DNA of 55,657 nucleotides from JAFIEN01 sp051859505 (GCA_051859505.1 JBHYFN010000025.1:1-55657), one strand, 5' to 3'. Positions 34,448 to 43,431 are shown, counted from the stretch's first letter. Numbers and translations: made by a program. The notes: a model not told the origin generated them from the sequence alone.

Positions 34448-34867
34448 TCAGCCCGCCGGGCTGCCATAGATCAGAAGCGACGTGACCAGCGCGCCGGGAT
34501 TGTCGTTGTAAAGCCCAAGGTCGCCCTGCAGCTGCAGGACGCGGGCGGGGCGGTCCGTCATCGGCACGCGGGCCGCGTTCAGCGCCGCCTCGAGGTTGGG
34601 GCCGGTGCCGGCCGCGATCTCGTCCAGGATCGCGGGAAAGCCGGTCTTGACCGCCAGCTCGACCGCGCCGCGGCGCTGCTGTTCGGCCGGGTCGGCGCTG
34701 GCGGTGGTCAGCACGTTGAAGGGCCAGAACATCGGGCTGCCGGGGTTCACCTCCTGCGCGCAGGCGCCCAGCAGCATCAGCCCGGCGCCGGCGACAAGCG
34801 CGAGCCTGCGTTGCGCGGCGGGCATGTCGGACCGGGGGCTGCGGGGGGCGGAGGGATTGCACTGCAT
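34448..34867 (-). CDS. Small lipoprotein of unknown function
   Basis: A 139-residue protein with a hydrophobic signal LALVAGAGLMLLGACAQEV; the lipobox cysteine follows LLGA. The mature part contains a helix (DPAEQQRRGAVELAVKTGFPAILDEIA) and DRPARVLQLQGDLGLYNDNPGALV. ATG 34867 (MQCNPSAPRSPRSDMPAAQ) is preferred because AAAGG lies upstream; a second ATG at 34825 gives a shorter n-region but no visible ribosome site. No family was recognised. Confidence 0.65.
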   Translation of the reverse strand: MQCNPSAPRSPRSDMPAAQRRLALVAGAGLMLLGACAQEVNPGSPMFWPFNVLTTASADPAEQQRRGAVELAVKTGFPAILDEIAAGTGPNLEAALNAARVPMTDRPARVLQLQGDLGLYNDNPGALVTSLLIYGSPAG

Positions 34868-35129
34868 GGCGGGCCTTTCTGACTTCTGGCCGGGATCGCC
34901 CTCGGGAAAGGGGGCGAAGGCGGTTCCGGCTTGACTTGCGCCCAAGTTGCGCAGATAAGCCGCCATCCCTGCAAGCGGTTTGTGGGGTTTTCGGCGTGAT
35001 TCCGCTGTGGCTCACGCCTTTATCAACGAACGCCCCCCGGGGCGCGCTGTTGTCGGGCGGCAGTCCTGCCGCGAACGCCCCGGTTCGGTCCGGGGGGCCC
35101 GGATGACGCGGGATATGAAGGAACGAAAG

Positions 35130-35600
35130 ATGTTTGCGGTTATCAAGACCGGTGGCAAGCAATACAAGGTGGCCGCGGGCGATGTGCTCCGGGTCGAAAA
35201 GCTTGCGGCCAATGCGGGTGACACCGTGCAGTTCAACGATGTGCTGATGGTGGGCGATGTGATCGGCGCGCCGCTGGTCGAAGGGGCGGGGGTTCAGGCC
35301 ACCGTGATCGACCAGATCAAGGGCGAGAAGGTCATCAACTTCGTGCGCCGCCGCCGCAAGCATTCGTCCAAGCGCACCAAGGGCCACCGTCAGAAACTGA
35401 CGCTGGTCCGCGTGACCGAGATTCTGGCGACCGGCGCCGACACGTCGGGCGTGATGGCCGCCGTGGGCCGTGCGCCCGCTGCAGCCGCCCCCGCTGCGGA
35501 AGCGGTGGCCGAGGCCCCCGCACCCGCCAAGAAGGCCGCCGCGAAAAAGCCGGCCGCCAGGAAGGCCGCGGCCAAGCCCGCGGCAGAGACGAAGGAGTAA
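35130..35600 (+). CDS. rplU: 50S ribosomal protein L21
   Basis: A 156-residue protein starting MFAVIKTGGKQYKVAAGDVLRVEKL, then VINFVRRRRKHSSKRTKGHRQKLTLVRVTEI, the L21 RNA-binding region. After residue about 105 a long Ala/Lys/Pro-rich tail follows (AAAPAAEAVAEAPAPAKKAAAKKPAARKAAAK), which doubles the usual C-terminal end; many alphaproteobacterial L21 proteins carry such tails. ATG 35130 is used because the family starts there, although the frame is open back to 34980. It is followed closely by rpmA. Confidence 0.96.
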   Translation: MFAVIKTGGKQYKVAAGDVLRVEKLAANAGDTVQFNDVLMVGDVIGAPLVEGAGVQATVIDQIKGEKVINFVRRRRKHSSKRTKGHRQKLTLVRVTEILATGADTSGVMAAVGRAPAAAAPAAEAVAEAPAPAKKAAAKKPAARKAAAKPAAETKE

Positions 35601-35606
35601 GGCCCG

Positions 35607-35876
35607 ATGGCACACAAGAAAGCAGGCGGTTCTTCCCGCAACGGGCGCGACAGCGCCGGGCGTCGTCTGGGCGTCAAGAAATACGGCGGGGAAGTCGTGA
35701 TCCCCGGCAATATCATCATCCGTCAGCGCGGCACCAAGATGTGGCCGGGCGAAGGTGTCGGCATGGGCAGCGATCACACGATCTTTGCCACGGTCGAAGG
35801 CAAGGTGACCTTCCGCAAGGGCCTCAAGGGCCGCACCTTCATTTCGGTCCTCCCGGTGGTGGAGGCCGCCGAGTAA
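35607..35876 (+). CDS. rpmA: 50S ribosomal protein L27
   Basis: An 89-residue protein starting MAHKKAGGSSRNGRDSAGRRLGVKKYGGE, the conserved N-terminal tail that reaches toward the peptidyl-transferase centre, and ending KGRTFISVLPVVEAAE. ATG 35607 lies 6 nt after the rplU stop. A hairpin followed by TTTT ends the operon 32 nt downstream. Confidence 0.97.
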   Translation: MAHKKAGGSSRNGRDSAGRRLGVKKYGGEVVIPGNIIIRQRGTKMWPGEGVGMGSDHTIFATVEGKVTFRKGLKGRTFISVLPVVEAAE

Positions 35877-35907
35877 GCCGAAACCTGACAGGTGATCAAC
35901 ACTTCGG

Positions 35908-35934
35908 GGGATCGGCGGGAAGCCGGTCCCTTTT
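35908..35934 (+). terminator. Terminator of rplU-rpmA
   Basis: A 9-bp stem GGGATCGGC / GCCGGTCCC (one T-G wobble) with loop GGGAA, followed by TTTT, 31 nt after the rpmA stop. Confidence 0.75.
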
Positions 35935-36050
35935 CCGTTATGAAATCACCATCTTCCGAACAGAGACGTTCATGAAGATGCAGTCTTTGCGGTCTAGACA
36001 CCCCGGGAGGAGAACGGGGCCTGACCGCGGACGCGGCAAGGAGGACGACC

Positions 36051-36593
36051 ATGATGCTGGAAACCCTGAGCACCCAGCCGGTGATCGAGGCAGAGCGCTT
36101 TTCCCTGCGCCCGTTGCGCCGGTCGGATGCGGGCCTGATCGCGCTTTATGCCGGCGATGAACGGGTCGCGCGCGGCACCTGCTCGATCCCCCATCCGCTG
36201 CCGCCGGGCGCGGCCGAGGCGATGGTCGCCCGCGCCAACGCCCCGGACCGGAGCGAGGATATCTGGGCGATGGACGGCAGCCAGGCCGGCCTGGGCGAGG
36301 TGCTGGGGCTGGTGCATCTGGCGCGGATGGATCGCCGCCAGTCCGAGATCCGCTACTGGGTTGCGCCCGTCTTCTGGAACACCGGCATCGCCTCCGAGGC
36401 GGTGCGCGCGCTCATCGCGGCCAATCCGCATGGCGCGGCGCAGATCTTTGCCGAGGTGTTTCAGGACAATCCCGGCAGCGCCCGCGTGCTGACGAATTGC
36501 GGTTTCGACTATCTGGGCGATGCCGAGGCCTATTCCGTCGCCCGCGGCGCCACCGTTCCGACCTGGACCTATTCCCTGCATACCGCAGGCTGA
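36051..36593 (+). CDS. GNAT-family acetyltransferase (RimJ/RimL type)
   Basis: A 180-residue protein with EAERFSLRPLRRSDAGLIALYAGDERVARGTC at the start, EIRYWVAPVFWNTGIASEAVRALI (acetyl-CoA binding region) and EVFQDNPGSARVLTNCGFDYLG near the end, the three blocks of the RimJ/RimL-type GNATs. The acceptor is unknown. The start is well supported by AAGGAGG followed by ACGACC before ATG 36051; ATG 36054 is an alternative. It sits between rpmA and the second sarcosine oxidase operon. Confidence 0.88.
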   Translation: MMLETLSTQPVIEAERFSLRPLRRSDAGLIALYAGDERVARGTCSIPHPLPPGAAEAMVARANAPDRSEDIWAMDGSQAGLGEVLGLVHLARMDRRQSEIRYWVAPVFWNTGIASEAVRALIAANPHGAAQIFAEVFQDNPGSARVLTNCGFDYLGDAEAYSVARGATVPTWTYSLHTAG

Positions 36594-36740
36594 GGCTGCA
36601 GCCGCAGGCCGCGCCGGTTTTGGATCGGCCCCGGATCGGGGCCGACTGCGGCGTGACGCCCCTTGCGGACCGGGCCGGAACAGGGTTCTCTGGGCCCGGC
36701 AGGAGCGGCTGCAGCAATGGCATGGGCGGGGCGAGGCAGG

Positions 36741-37994
36741 ATGCGCTATTCCGGGTTCCGGATCCTGAAGGAAGGGCTTTTCGGCAACAAGGGCTGGAAA
36801 CCCGTCTGGCGCGATCCCGCGCCCAAGACCAGCTATGACATGATCATCATCGGCGGCGGCGGGCATGGCCTTTCGACCGCCTATTACCTGGCCCGCGAAC
36901 ACGGAATCACCAATATCGCGGTGCTCGAGAAGGGCTATCTCGGCAGTGGCAACATCGGGCGCAACACAACGATCGTGCGCGCCAACTACTTCCTGCCCGG
37001 CAATTCCGAGTTCTACTCGCATTCCCTCAAGCTCTGGGAAGGGCTGGAGGGAGAGCTGAACTACAACGTGATGCATTCGCAGCGCGGCCTGATCAACCTC
37101 TTCCATTCCGACGGCCAGCGCGACGCCTTTGTCCGGCGCGGCAATGCGATGATCAACCAGGGCGACGATGCGATCCTGCTGGACCGCGAGGGGGTGCGCT
37201 CCTATCTGCCCTATCTCGATTTCGACAACGCGCGCTTTCCGATTTACGGCGGCCTTTACCACCCGCGCGGCGGCACGGCGCGGCATGATGCGGTGGCCTG
37301 GGGCTATGCGCGCGGGGCGGATGCGCGCGGCGTGGACCTGATCCAGAATTGCGAGGTCACGGGGATCGACATCGAAGGCGGCCGCGTGACCGGCGTGCAG
37401 ACCACGCGCGGCGCGATCCGGGCCAGGAAGGTGGGGATCGTGGTCGCGGGCCGCTCAAGCCAGGTGGCGGCGATGGCGGGGATGCGGCTGCCGATCGAAA
37501 GCCATGTCCTGCAGGCCTTCGTGACCGAGGGGTTGAAGCCCGTGATCGACCATGTGGTCAGCTTCGGCATGGGGCATTTCTACATCAGCCAGTCCGACAA
37601 GGGGGGGCTGGTCTTCGGCGGCGATCTGGATTTCTACGCAAGCTATGCCGCGCGCGGCAACCTGCCCATGGTCGAACATGTGATGGAGGCGGGCATGACC
37701 CTGATGCCGATGATCGGCAAGGCCAGGGTGCTGCGCTCCTGGGGCGGGATCATGGACATGTCGCCCGACGGCTCGCCGATCATCGACCGGACGCCGACAG
37801 AGGGGCTCTATCTGAATTGCGGCTGGAATTACGGGGGGTTCAAGGCGGTCCCGGCTTCGGGGCATTGCTTTGCCCATCTGATGGCGACCGACCGCCCGCA
37901 TGAGGCGGCGGCGGCCTTCCGGCTGGATCGTTTCGCCACGGGCCGGGGCCTGATGGATGAGGAGGGGACGGGTGCGCAGCACAATCTTCACTAG
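36741..37994 (+). CDS. soxB: Sarcosine oxidase beta subunit paralogue (operon 2)
   Basis: A 417-residue flavoprotein paralogous to the gene at 13753. It shows FAD motif DMIIIGGGGHGLSTAYYL (residues 33-50) and GGTARHDAVAWGYARG, so His182, the FMN-linking histidine, is kept. ATG 36741 (MRYSGFRILKEGLFGNKGW) has GAGGCAGG upstream. Residues around the substrate pocket differ (HYISQSDKGG versus YMSQSDKGE in copy 1). This may reflect another N-methyl amine substrate, but that is inference. Its 3' end overlaps the start of the next gene by 23 nt. Confidence 0.93.
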   Translation: MRYSGFRILKEGLFGNKGWKPVWRDPAPKTSYDMIIIGGGGHGLSTAYYLAREHGITNIAVLEKGYLGSGNIGRNTTIVRANYFLPGNSEFYSHSLKLWEGLEGELNYNVMHSQRGLINLFHSDGQRDAFVRRGNAMINQGDDAILLDREGVRSYLPYLDFDNARFPIYGGLYHPRGGTARHDAVAWGYARGADARGVDLIQNCEVTGIDIEGGRVTGVQTTRGAIRARKVGIVVAGRSSQVAAMAGMRLPIESHVLQAFVTEGLKPVIDHVVSFGMGHFYISQSDKGGLVFGGDLDFYASYAARGNLPMVEHVMEAGMTLMPMIGKARVLRSWGGIMDMSPDGSPIIDRTPTEGLYLNCGWNYGGFKAVPASGHCFAHLMATDRPHEAAAAFRLDRFATGRGLMDEEGTGAQHNLH

Positions 37995-38466
37995 CATGAT
38001 GGCCCTGACGCTGGGCAGCGCGGCCATGGCGCAGGGCGTCCCGACCGGCTGTTTCATCCGCGACTACGATGCCGCCCATCTGGCGGCACAGCCGGCGCAG
38101 GTCGTCTCGGCCATGTGGCTGCGGATCGAGCCGGTCGAGGAGGCCTATGCCTTTTTCGAGCTGACCGCCCGGATGGCCGATCAGGGCCATGCCGGCAAGG
38201 CGGGGCTTGGTGGCCAGATCCTGAGCGAGGGGGGGGCCTGCCTTGATGGCGCGCGCTGTTTCGTCGATTGCGATGGCGGCGGCTTTACCGTGACGCGCCA
38301 GCAGGGCGACAGTATCGACATCACCACCGACTGGATGCGCGTGGCGCGTTACGGCTGCGGCGGGGATTTCGAGGCCGAGGTCTTTTCCGACCTGGCCGAG
38401 GTTCCCGGCCGACCCACGACCTACCGGCTGTTTCGCGCGCCCGATGCCGCCTGCGACCGGAACTGA
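37972..38466 (+). CDS. Secreted protein of unknown function inside sox operon 2
   Basis: A 164-residue protein with a signal peptide (MRSTIFTSMMALTLGSAAMAQG) cleaved after AMA. The mature part has cysteines in PTGCFIRDYD, GGACL, ARCFVDCDGG, RYGCGG and AACDRN, probably forming disulfides in the periplasm. GTG 37972 is chosen because AGGAGGGG stands just upstream; ATG 37957 in frame is the alternative. It is placed between soxB2 and soxD2, a position where operon 1 has no gene. No family was recognised. A role in the oxidation pathway is uncertain because the other subunits are cytoplasmic. Confidence 0.7.
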   Translation: MRSTIFTSMMALTLGSAAMAQGVPTGCFIRDYDAAHLAAQPAQVVSAMWLRIEPVEEAYAFFELTARMADQGHAGKAGLGGQILSEGGACLDGARCFVDCDGGGFTVTRQQGDSIDITTDWMRVARYGCGGDFEAEVFSDLAEVPGRPTTYRLFRAPDAACDRN

Positions 38467-38475
38467 GGGGCCGCG

Positions 38476-38811
38476 ATGAGGATCACCTGCCCCTGCTGCG
38501 GCCCGCGCGACCGGCGTGAATTCACCTGGATCGGAACGGCGGCGATCATGGACCGGCCCTCGGCGGGCGCCCCGCCCGAGGCCTGGCACGACTATATCCA
38601 CCTGCGCGACAACCCCGCCGGCCCCTCGCAAGAGCTGTGGTATCACGATCCCTGCGGCGCGGTGGCGCTGGTCGGGCGCGATACGCTGACCCATGAGGTC
38701 ACATTCTCCGAGGCGGCAGACCGGGTCGCGCGGCGGCGGGAAAGGTTCATGTGGCAGGACGGAGACCTGCGCGACGTGACCGCCACGCCCCCGGACGGAG
38801 AGCCGGCATGA
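38476..38811 (+). CDS. soxD: Sarcosine oxidase delta subunit paralogue (operon 2)
   Basis: A 111-residue zinc protein starting MRITCPCCGPRDRREFTWIG. Zinc ligands Cys5, Cys8, His57 and Cys60 are seen in CPCC and YHDPCG. In operon 1 the equivalent motif reads YGCG, so copy 2 has the classical HDPCG form. Start ATG 38476 with GAGGGG upstream; its stop overlaps soxA2 as ATGA. Confidence 0.9.
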   Translation: MRITCPCCGPRDRREFTWIGTAAIMDRPSAGAPPEAWHDYIHLRDNPAGPSQELWYHDPCGAVALVGRDTLTHEVTFSEAADRVARRRERFMWQDGDLRDVTATPPDGEPA

Positions 38812-41768
38812 GGGTCGCGGGCAAGGGCCTGAACGCGGGCGGCCGCGAGGTCCGGTTCCGCTTTGACGGGGCCGAGGTCGTGGGGCGCGAGGGCGATACG
38901 GTCGCCGCCGCCCTTCTGGCCAATGACATCCGGCTTGTGGGCCGGTCGTTCAAATATCACCGCCCGCGCGGCATCGTCACCGCCGGATCGGAAGAGCCCA
39001 ATGCGCTGGTGCGGGTCGGGGCCGGGATTGGGGCAGGGGTTGGGGCCCTGCCAAACGTGCGCGCCACCGTGCAAGAGGTGTTTGACGGGCTCGAGGTGGA
39101 AAGCCAGAACCGCTGGCCCTCGCTCGCGCGCGATTTTCTGGCGGTGAACGATCTGGCCGCGCCCTTCCTGAGCGCGGGCTTCTATTACAAGACATTCATG
39201 TGGCCCCGCCGCTTCTGGGAGGGGCTTTACGAGCCGCTGATCCGCCGCGCCGCGGGCCTTGGCGCGCTGTCGGGGGCGGCTGACGACGAGCATAATGAAA
39301 AGGCCTTCGCCTTCTGCGATCTTCTGGTGATCGGCGCGGGGCCTGCGGGGCTGATGGCGGCGCTGACGGCGGCGCGCGCGGGGGCGGATGTGATCCTGGC
39401 CGACGAGGGCGCGCAGATGGGCGGGCGGCTTCTGGCCGAAACCCTCGAGGTCGGGGGCGGGGCGGGCCATGCCTGGGCCGCCGGGGTTCTGGCCGAGCTT
39501 TCGGCCCTGCCCAATGTCCGCCTGATGACGCGCACGACCGTGACCGGGGCCTATGATCACGGCTCTTACGGCGCGCTGGAACGGGTGGCGCTGCATCTGC
39601 CGCCCGGGGGTGCTGCGCCGCGCGAATGTTTCTGGCGCATTCAGGCGGGGGCGGCGGTGCTGGCCGCCGGTGCGCTGGAGCGCGGCATCGCATTCGCCGA
39701 CAACGACCGGCCCGGCATCATGATGGCCAGTGCGGTGCGGGCCTATCTCAACCGCTGGGGCGTGGCGCCGGGGCGGGCGGTGACGGTTCTGGGCAATAAT
39801 GACGACGCCCATCGCACCGCGCTGGACCTGGCCGCCGCCGGGGTCACGGTGGCGGGGCTGATCGACACGAGGCCCGAGGGCGCTTTGGGGCCGATCGGGG
39901 CCGTCTCGGGCGCGTTTCCGGTCTTCACCTCGGGCCGGGTGGTGGCCACGGGCGGGCGGCTGGGGCTCGAGACCGTATCGGTCGAACATGCCGGCGGCAG
40001 CCGCGTGATCCGCAGCGATTGCCTCGCCGTCTCGGGCGGGTGGAACCCCACGGTGCATCTGACTTGCCACATGAACGGCCGCCCCGAGTGGCGCGAGGAT
40101 ATCGCGGCCTTCGTGCCGCGGCCGGGGGCGGTGCCGGGGCTGATCGCGGCCGGTGCGGCCAATGGCGTCTTTTCGACCCACGGCTGTCTGGCCGAGGGGC
40201 GCCGCGCCGCGCGCGAGGCGCTTGCGGCGCTGGGCAGGACGGCGCCAGAGGTGGACCTGCCCGAGGCGGAGGATGCCCCCTGTCGCGTGGCGCCCCTCTG
40301 GGTGATGCCGGGCAAGGGGCGCAAATGGCTCGATTTCCAGAATGACGTGACGGTCAAGGATGTCGAGCAGGCCGCCGCCGAGAACTTCCGCTCGGTCGAG
40401 CATATGAAGCGCTACACGACGCAAGGCATGGCGCCGGATCAGGGCAAGAACTCGAATGTCGCGGCGCTGGCCGTTCTGGCCGATGCCACGGGACGCGAGA
40501 TCGCCCAGACCGGGGTGACGACCTTCCGCCCGCCCTACAGCCCGGTCTCGATCGCGGCGATGGGGGCGGGCGGGCGCGGCATGGGCTTTGCGCCGCACCG
40601 GCTGACCACATCGCATGGCGCCGCTCTCGAACGTGGCGCGCCGATGATCGAGGCGGGGCTGTGGTATCGCGCGAGCTATTTCCCAAGGCCCGGCGAGGCG
40701 ACCTGGCGCGAGGCCTGCGACCGCGAGGTGGCGATGGTGCGCGGCGCGGTCGGGGTTTGCGATGTCTCGACCCTTGGCAAGATCGACGTGCAGGGGCCGG
40801 ATGCGGGGGAATTCCTCGATTTCGTCTATGCCAACACGATGTCGACCCTGCCGGTGGGCAAGGTGCGTTATGGCCTGATGCTGCGCGAGGATGGCCATGT
40901 GATGGACGACGGCACCTGCGCGCGGCTGGGCGAGCGGCAGTTCGTGGTGACGACGACCACGGCGGCGGCGGGCCTTGTGATGCGGCATCTCGAGGTGGTG
41001 GCACAGGTGCTGCGGCCCGGGATGGATGTGCAGATCGCCTCGGTCACGGAACAATGGGCGCAATTCTCGGTGGCGGGGCCGAAGGCGCGTGATCTGGTCA
41101 ATGCGATGCTGGACGAGGGCGTGTCGGATGCGACCATGCCCTATATGGGCTGCGGCGCGATCAGCCTGGCGGGCGTGGCGGGGCGGTTGTTCCGGATCAG
41201 CTTTTCCGGCGAACATGCCTATGAGATCGCGGTCCCGGCACGCTATGGCGCGGCGCTCTGGCGGCTTCTGGTGGCGCAGGCCGAGGCGCTGGGCGGCGGG
41301 GCCTACGGGATGGAGGCGCTGAACGTGCTGCGGATCGAAAAGGGCTTCATCACCCATGCCGAGATCGACGGGCGCGCGACTGCCTTTGACATCGGCATGG
41401 CGCGGATGGTGAGCGCGAAGAAGGATTGCATCGGCAAGGCGGCCTCGCTCCGGCCCGGGCTGATGGAGGAGGAGCGGCCGCAGCTTGTGGGCCTGCGGCC
41501 GGTTGACCCCGGGGCCGAGATCGGCGCGGGCGCGCATCTGTTCGCGCGCGGGGCCGATGCGGTGCGGGTGAATGCGCAGGGGCATGTGACTTCGGCGGGC
41601 TATTCGCCGACGCTGTCATCCTGGCTGGGGCTGGGATTCCTCGCCCGCGGCCGCGCGCGCCATGGCGAGGTGGTGCGGCTGGTCGATCACCTGCGCGGGC
41701 GCGATGTGCTCTGCGAGGTCTGCGATCCGGTCTTCTTCGATCCTGAGGGAGGGCGGCTGCGTGGTTAG
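38808..41768 (+). CDS. soxA: Sarcosine oxidase alpha subunit paralogue (operon 2)
   Basis: A 986-residue subunit. Order as in copy 1: ferredoxin-like start (VRFRFDGAEVVGREGDTVAAALLAND), oxidoreductase with DLLVIGAGPAGLMAALTAARAG (from about residue 171), and the C-terminal GcvT-like THF domain (STLGKIDVQGPDAGEFLDFVYANTMS). ATG 38808 overlaps the soxD2 stop. Differences from copy 1 include a Gly-rich insertion near residue 75 (GAGIGAGVGALPN) and several pocket changes. Predicted to be active. Confidence 0.94.
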   Translation: MRVAGKGLNAGGREVRFRFDGAEVVGREGDTVAAALLANDIRLVGRSFKYHRPRGIVTAGSEEPNALVRVGAGIGAGVGALPNVRATVQEVFDGLEVESQNRWPSLARDFLAVNDLAAPFLSAGFYYKTFMWPRRFWEGLYEPLIRRAAGLGALSGAADDEHNEKAFAFCDLLVIGAGPAGLMAALTAARAGADVILADEGAQMGGRLLAETLEVGGGAGHAWAAGVLAELSALPNVRLMTRTTVTGAYDHGSYGALERVALHLPPGGAAPRECFWRIQAGAAVLAAGALERGIAFADNDRPGIMMASAVRAYLNRWGVAPGRAVTVLGNNDDAHRTALDLAAAGVTVAGLIDTRPEGALGPIGAVSGAFPVFTSGRVVATGGRLGLETVSVEHAGGSRVIRSDCLAVSGGWNPTVHLTCHMNGRPEWREDIAAFVPRPGAVPGLIAAGAANGVFSTHGCLAEGRRAAREALAALGRTAPEVDLPEAEDAPCRVAPLWVMPGKGRKWLDFQNDVTVKDVEQAAAENFRSVEHMKRYTTQGMAPDQGKNSNVAALAVLADATGREIAQTGVTTFRPPYSPVSIAAMGAGGRGMGFAPHRLTTSHGAALERGAPMIEAGLWYRASYFPRPGEATWREACDREVAMVRGAVGVCDVSTLGKIDVQGPDAGEFLDFVYANTMSTLPVGKVRYGLMLREDGHVMDDGTCARLGERQFVVTTTTAAAGLVMRHLEVVAQVLRPGMDVQIASVTEQWAQFSVAGPKARDLVNAMLDEGVSDATMPYMGCGAISLAGVAGRLFRISFSGEHAYEIAVPARYGAALWRLLVAQAEALGGGAYGMEALNVLRIEKGFITHAEIDGRATAFDIGMARMVSAKKDCIGKAASLRPGLMEEERPQLVGLRPVDPGAEIGAGAHLFARGADAVRVNAQGHVTSAGYSPTLSSWLGLGFLARGRARHGEVVRLVDHLRGRDVLCEVCDPVFFDPEGGRLRG

Positions 41769-42306
41769 GCTTGTCGCAACGGACCCGTTCGACGGGGCGC
41801 TGCCGGCACGGGTGGGCGGGGTGGAGCTGACCGCAAGTCCCGTGGAGGGCGCGGTGCTGATCGCCCCCCACCGCGGCGCCGAGGCCAAGGTCGGCGCGAT
41901 TTTGCAAAAATCGCGCGGGCTCCCCTTCCCCGGGCCGGGTGAGACGGCCCGGGCGGGCGCGGCGCGGATCCTCTGGGCCGGGCCGGACCGGGCGCTGCTG
42001 ATCGGGGCGGATCTGCCCGAGGGGGTGACCGAGCATGCCGCCGTCACCGATCAGGGCGACGGGATCGCCGCCCTGACCATCGCTGGGCCAAGGGTCGAGG
42101 CGGTCCTGGCGCGGCTGGTGCCGATCGACCTCCGCCCGACCGCCTTCCCGCAGGGGCGCACGGCGCGCACGCTGGTGGGGCATATGACGGCCAGCGTCAC
42201 GCGGACGGGGGAAGAGGCCTTCGAGATCATGGTGATGCGGTCGATGGCGGGCTCATTGCTCGCGGATCTGCGTGAGGCGGCCGAACGGGTGGACGCGCGC
42301 CCCTGA
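41761..42306 (+). CDS. soxG: Sarcosine oxidase gamma subunit paralogue (operon 2)
   Basis: A 181-residue protein starting from GTG 41761 (VVRLVATDPFDGALPARVGG). It overlaps the soxA2 stop by 8 nt in the same way as soxG1 overlaps soxA1. Family blocks: ARILWAGPDRALLIG and VEAVLARLVPIDLRPTAF. It is shorter than copy 1 and clearly diverged. The middle part (GAILQKSRG) is encoded by a perfect 10-bp-arm palindrome at 41894-41916. Confidence 0.85.
   Translation: MVRLVATDPFDGALPARVGGVELTASPVEGAVLIAPHRGAEAKVGAILQKSRGLPFPGPGETARAGAARILWAGPDRALLIGADLPEGVTEHAAVTDQGDGIAALTIAGPRVEAVLARLVPIDLRPTAFPQGRTARTLVGHMTASVTRTGEEAFEIMVMRSMAGSLLADLREAAERVDARP
41894..41916. repeat. Perfect palindrome inside soxG2
   Basis: GCGCGATTTT-gca-AAAATCGCGC: 10-bp arms around a 3-nt loop, in frame inside the coding sequence (encodes GAILQKSRG). 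Its loop is the complement of the TGC loop in the intergenic hairpins at 21952 and 43386. It may be a member of the same family inserted in frame. Confidence 0.7.
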
Positions 42307-42411
42307 CGTCTCGAACCGGGGCGCGGGCCTTGACAGAGCGACACCTCCCGGTGATCGTGGCGAGGGCGGCGTCATTTGGCCGTCCGTGAGTTTTATTGAT
42401 CTGAATTGGAG

Positions 42412-43353
42412 ATGGATTTGACCAGGCCTGCCTTTGCCTTTGCCCTTTGCCTTTTTCTTCTGCCCGGACTTGCCGCTGCCGAAAGCGCCCTCAGCGTCAA
42501 GGAGATCGAGGCAAGGAGCTATGAAAGCCTCGAGAACATGTATGCGATCCGGTCGCGGCCGGTGAACCTGTCCGAGACCTTTGGCCGCGAAGGGGCGCTG
42601 ATCCTGGATATCCGGGCCGTTTTCGCGGTTGACTGGAGCGATGACGTGCAGCGGATCTCGGCCGGGTCGCGGGACATTTCGGTCGTGCTTGAAACCGGGT
42701 TCGAGGTCGGCGTCGTCGGCGGGTTCGAATTCGCGGGCATGCCGATGCTGGCGGTGCAGAGCTTCAGCCAGTCCCGGCCGCGCAACTGGCCCGACGAGGA
42801 TGCCGATCTGCATTGGCGCGGCCTGTTCATGGTTCCCGAGGGCTCTGGCACGGTGACGCTGCAGATCGGTGGGGATCACCCGGTGACGGCGGAAGTCGCG
42901 GTGCCCGCGCCCGGCGTCATGGAAAGTGCCACCGAAGCGGCGGATTTTGCGCTGGTCGGCCTCGACCGGTTCCGGAGCCTGCGGCACGATCAGGGCCGGG
43001 ACGATTCGCTGCTGCGCGTCCGGCATGAGGCACCCGAAGGGATGGTCTTTCTGGATGTCGGGCTCCGGGTATCGGCCCTTGCCGCGAATACCACGTCGGG
43101 CGACGACTTCTTCAGCTGGTGGTCGAGCAGTCTGCGTCTTGTTGATCCCGCGGGTGAAACGCTCTGGTCCGTAGGCCAGCGCACCCGCGGGGAAATCAAT
43201 GACCGCAGGTTCAATGGCGTGCCTGTCGGCAGCGAGGAAACGGTGCGGATGATCTGGATGGTTCCCGAAGATCTGGCTGCGGCCACGGTCTGGTTCGCGG
43301 GCGAGCCGCTGCTCGAGCTTGCGATCGACGGGTCGATCCGCGACGAGGGTTGA
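42412..43353 (+). CDS. Secreted protein of unknown function
   Basis: A 313-residue protein with a signal peptide (TRPAFAFALCLFLLPGLAAAES, cut after AAA). The mature part falls into two halves of beta-rich character. One has LSETFGREGALILDIRAVFAVDWSD and the other LLRVRHEAPEGMVFLDVGLRVSALAAN. Each half ends with a similar VPEGSGTVTLQIG / VPEDLAAATVWFAG stretch, so it may be a duplicated domain. No family was recognised. ATG 42412 is used; TTG 42406 in frame is possible. An antisense frame covers the whole gene. Confidence 0.7.
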   Translation: MDLTRPAFAFALCLFLLPGLAAAESALSVKEIEARSYESLENMYAIRSRPVNLSETFGREGALILDIRAVFAVDWSDDVQRISAGSRDISVVLETGFEVGVVGGFEFAGMPMLAVQSFSQSRPRNWPDEDADLHWRGLFMVPEGSGTVTLQIGGDHPVTAEVAVPAPGVMESATEAADFALVGLDRFRSLRHDQGRDDSLLRVRHEAPEGMVFLDVGLRVSALAANTTSGDDFFSWWSSSLRLVDPAGETLWSVGQRTRGEINDRRFNGVPVGSEETVRMIWMVPEDLAAATVWFAGEPLLELAIDGSIRDEG

Positions 43354-43361
43354 GCCGGCGG

Positions 43362-43408
43362 GGCGGAAATTGGCCAATTTCCGCCGCCCGAATTTTGCAA
43401 ATTCGGGC
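43362..43408. repeat. Two adjacent perfect hairpins (AAATTTC-type)
   Basis: 43362-43385 is a loopless 12-bp palindrome GGCGGAAATTGG / CCAATTTCCGCC. 43386-43408 has 10-bp arms GCCCGAATTT around TGC. Both sit right after the stop of the secreted protein gene and could act as its transcript end. The pair is read in frame by the antisense reading frame of the small ORF at 43432-43674. Confidence 0.8.
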
Positions 43409-43431
43409 CACCCCCGCCCCCGCCCGCGGCC

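Noticed and set aside
34980..35129. N-terminal extension of L21 by 50 residues
   Set aside because: The L21 family begins at MFAVIKTGGKQYKV; the upstream codons have no similarity and are an open-frame artefact.
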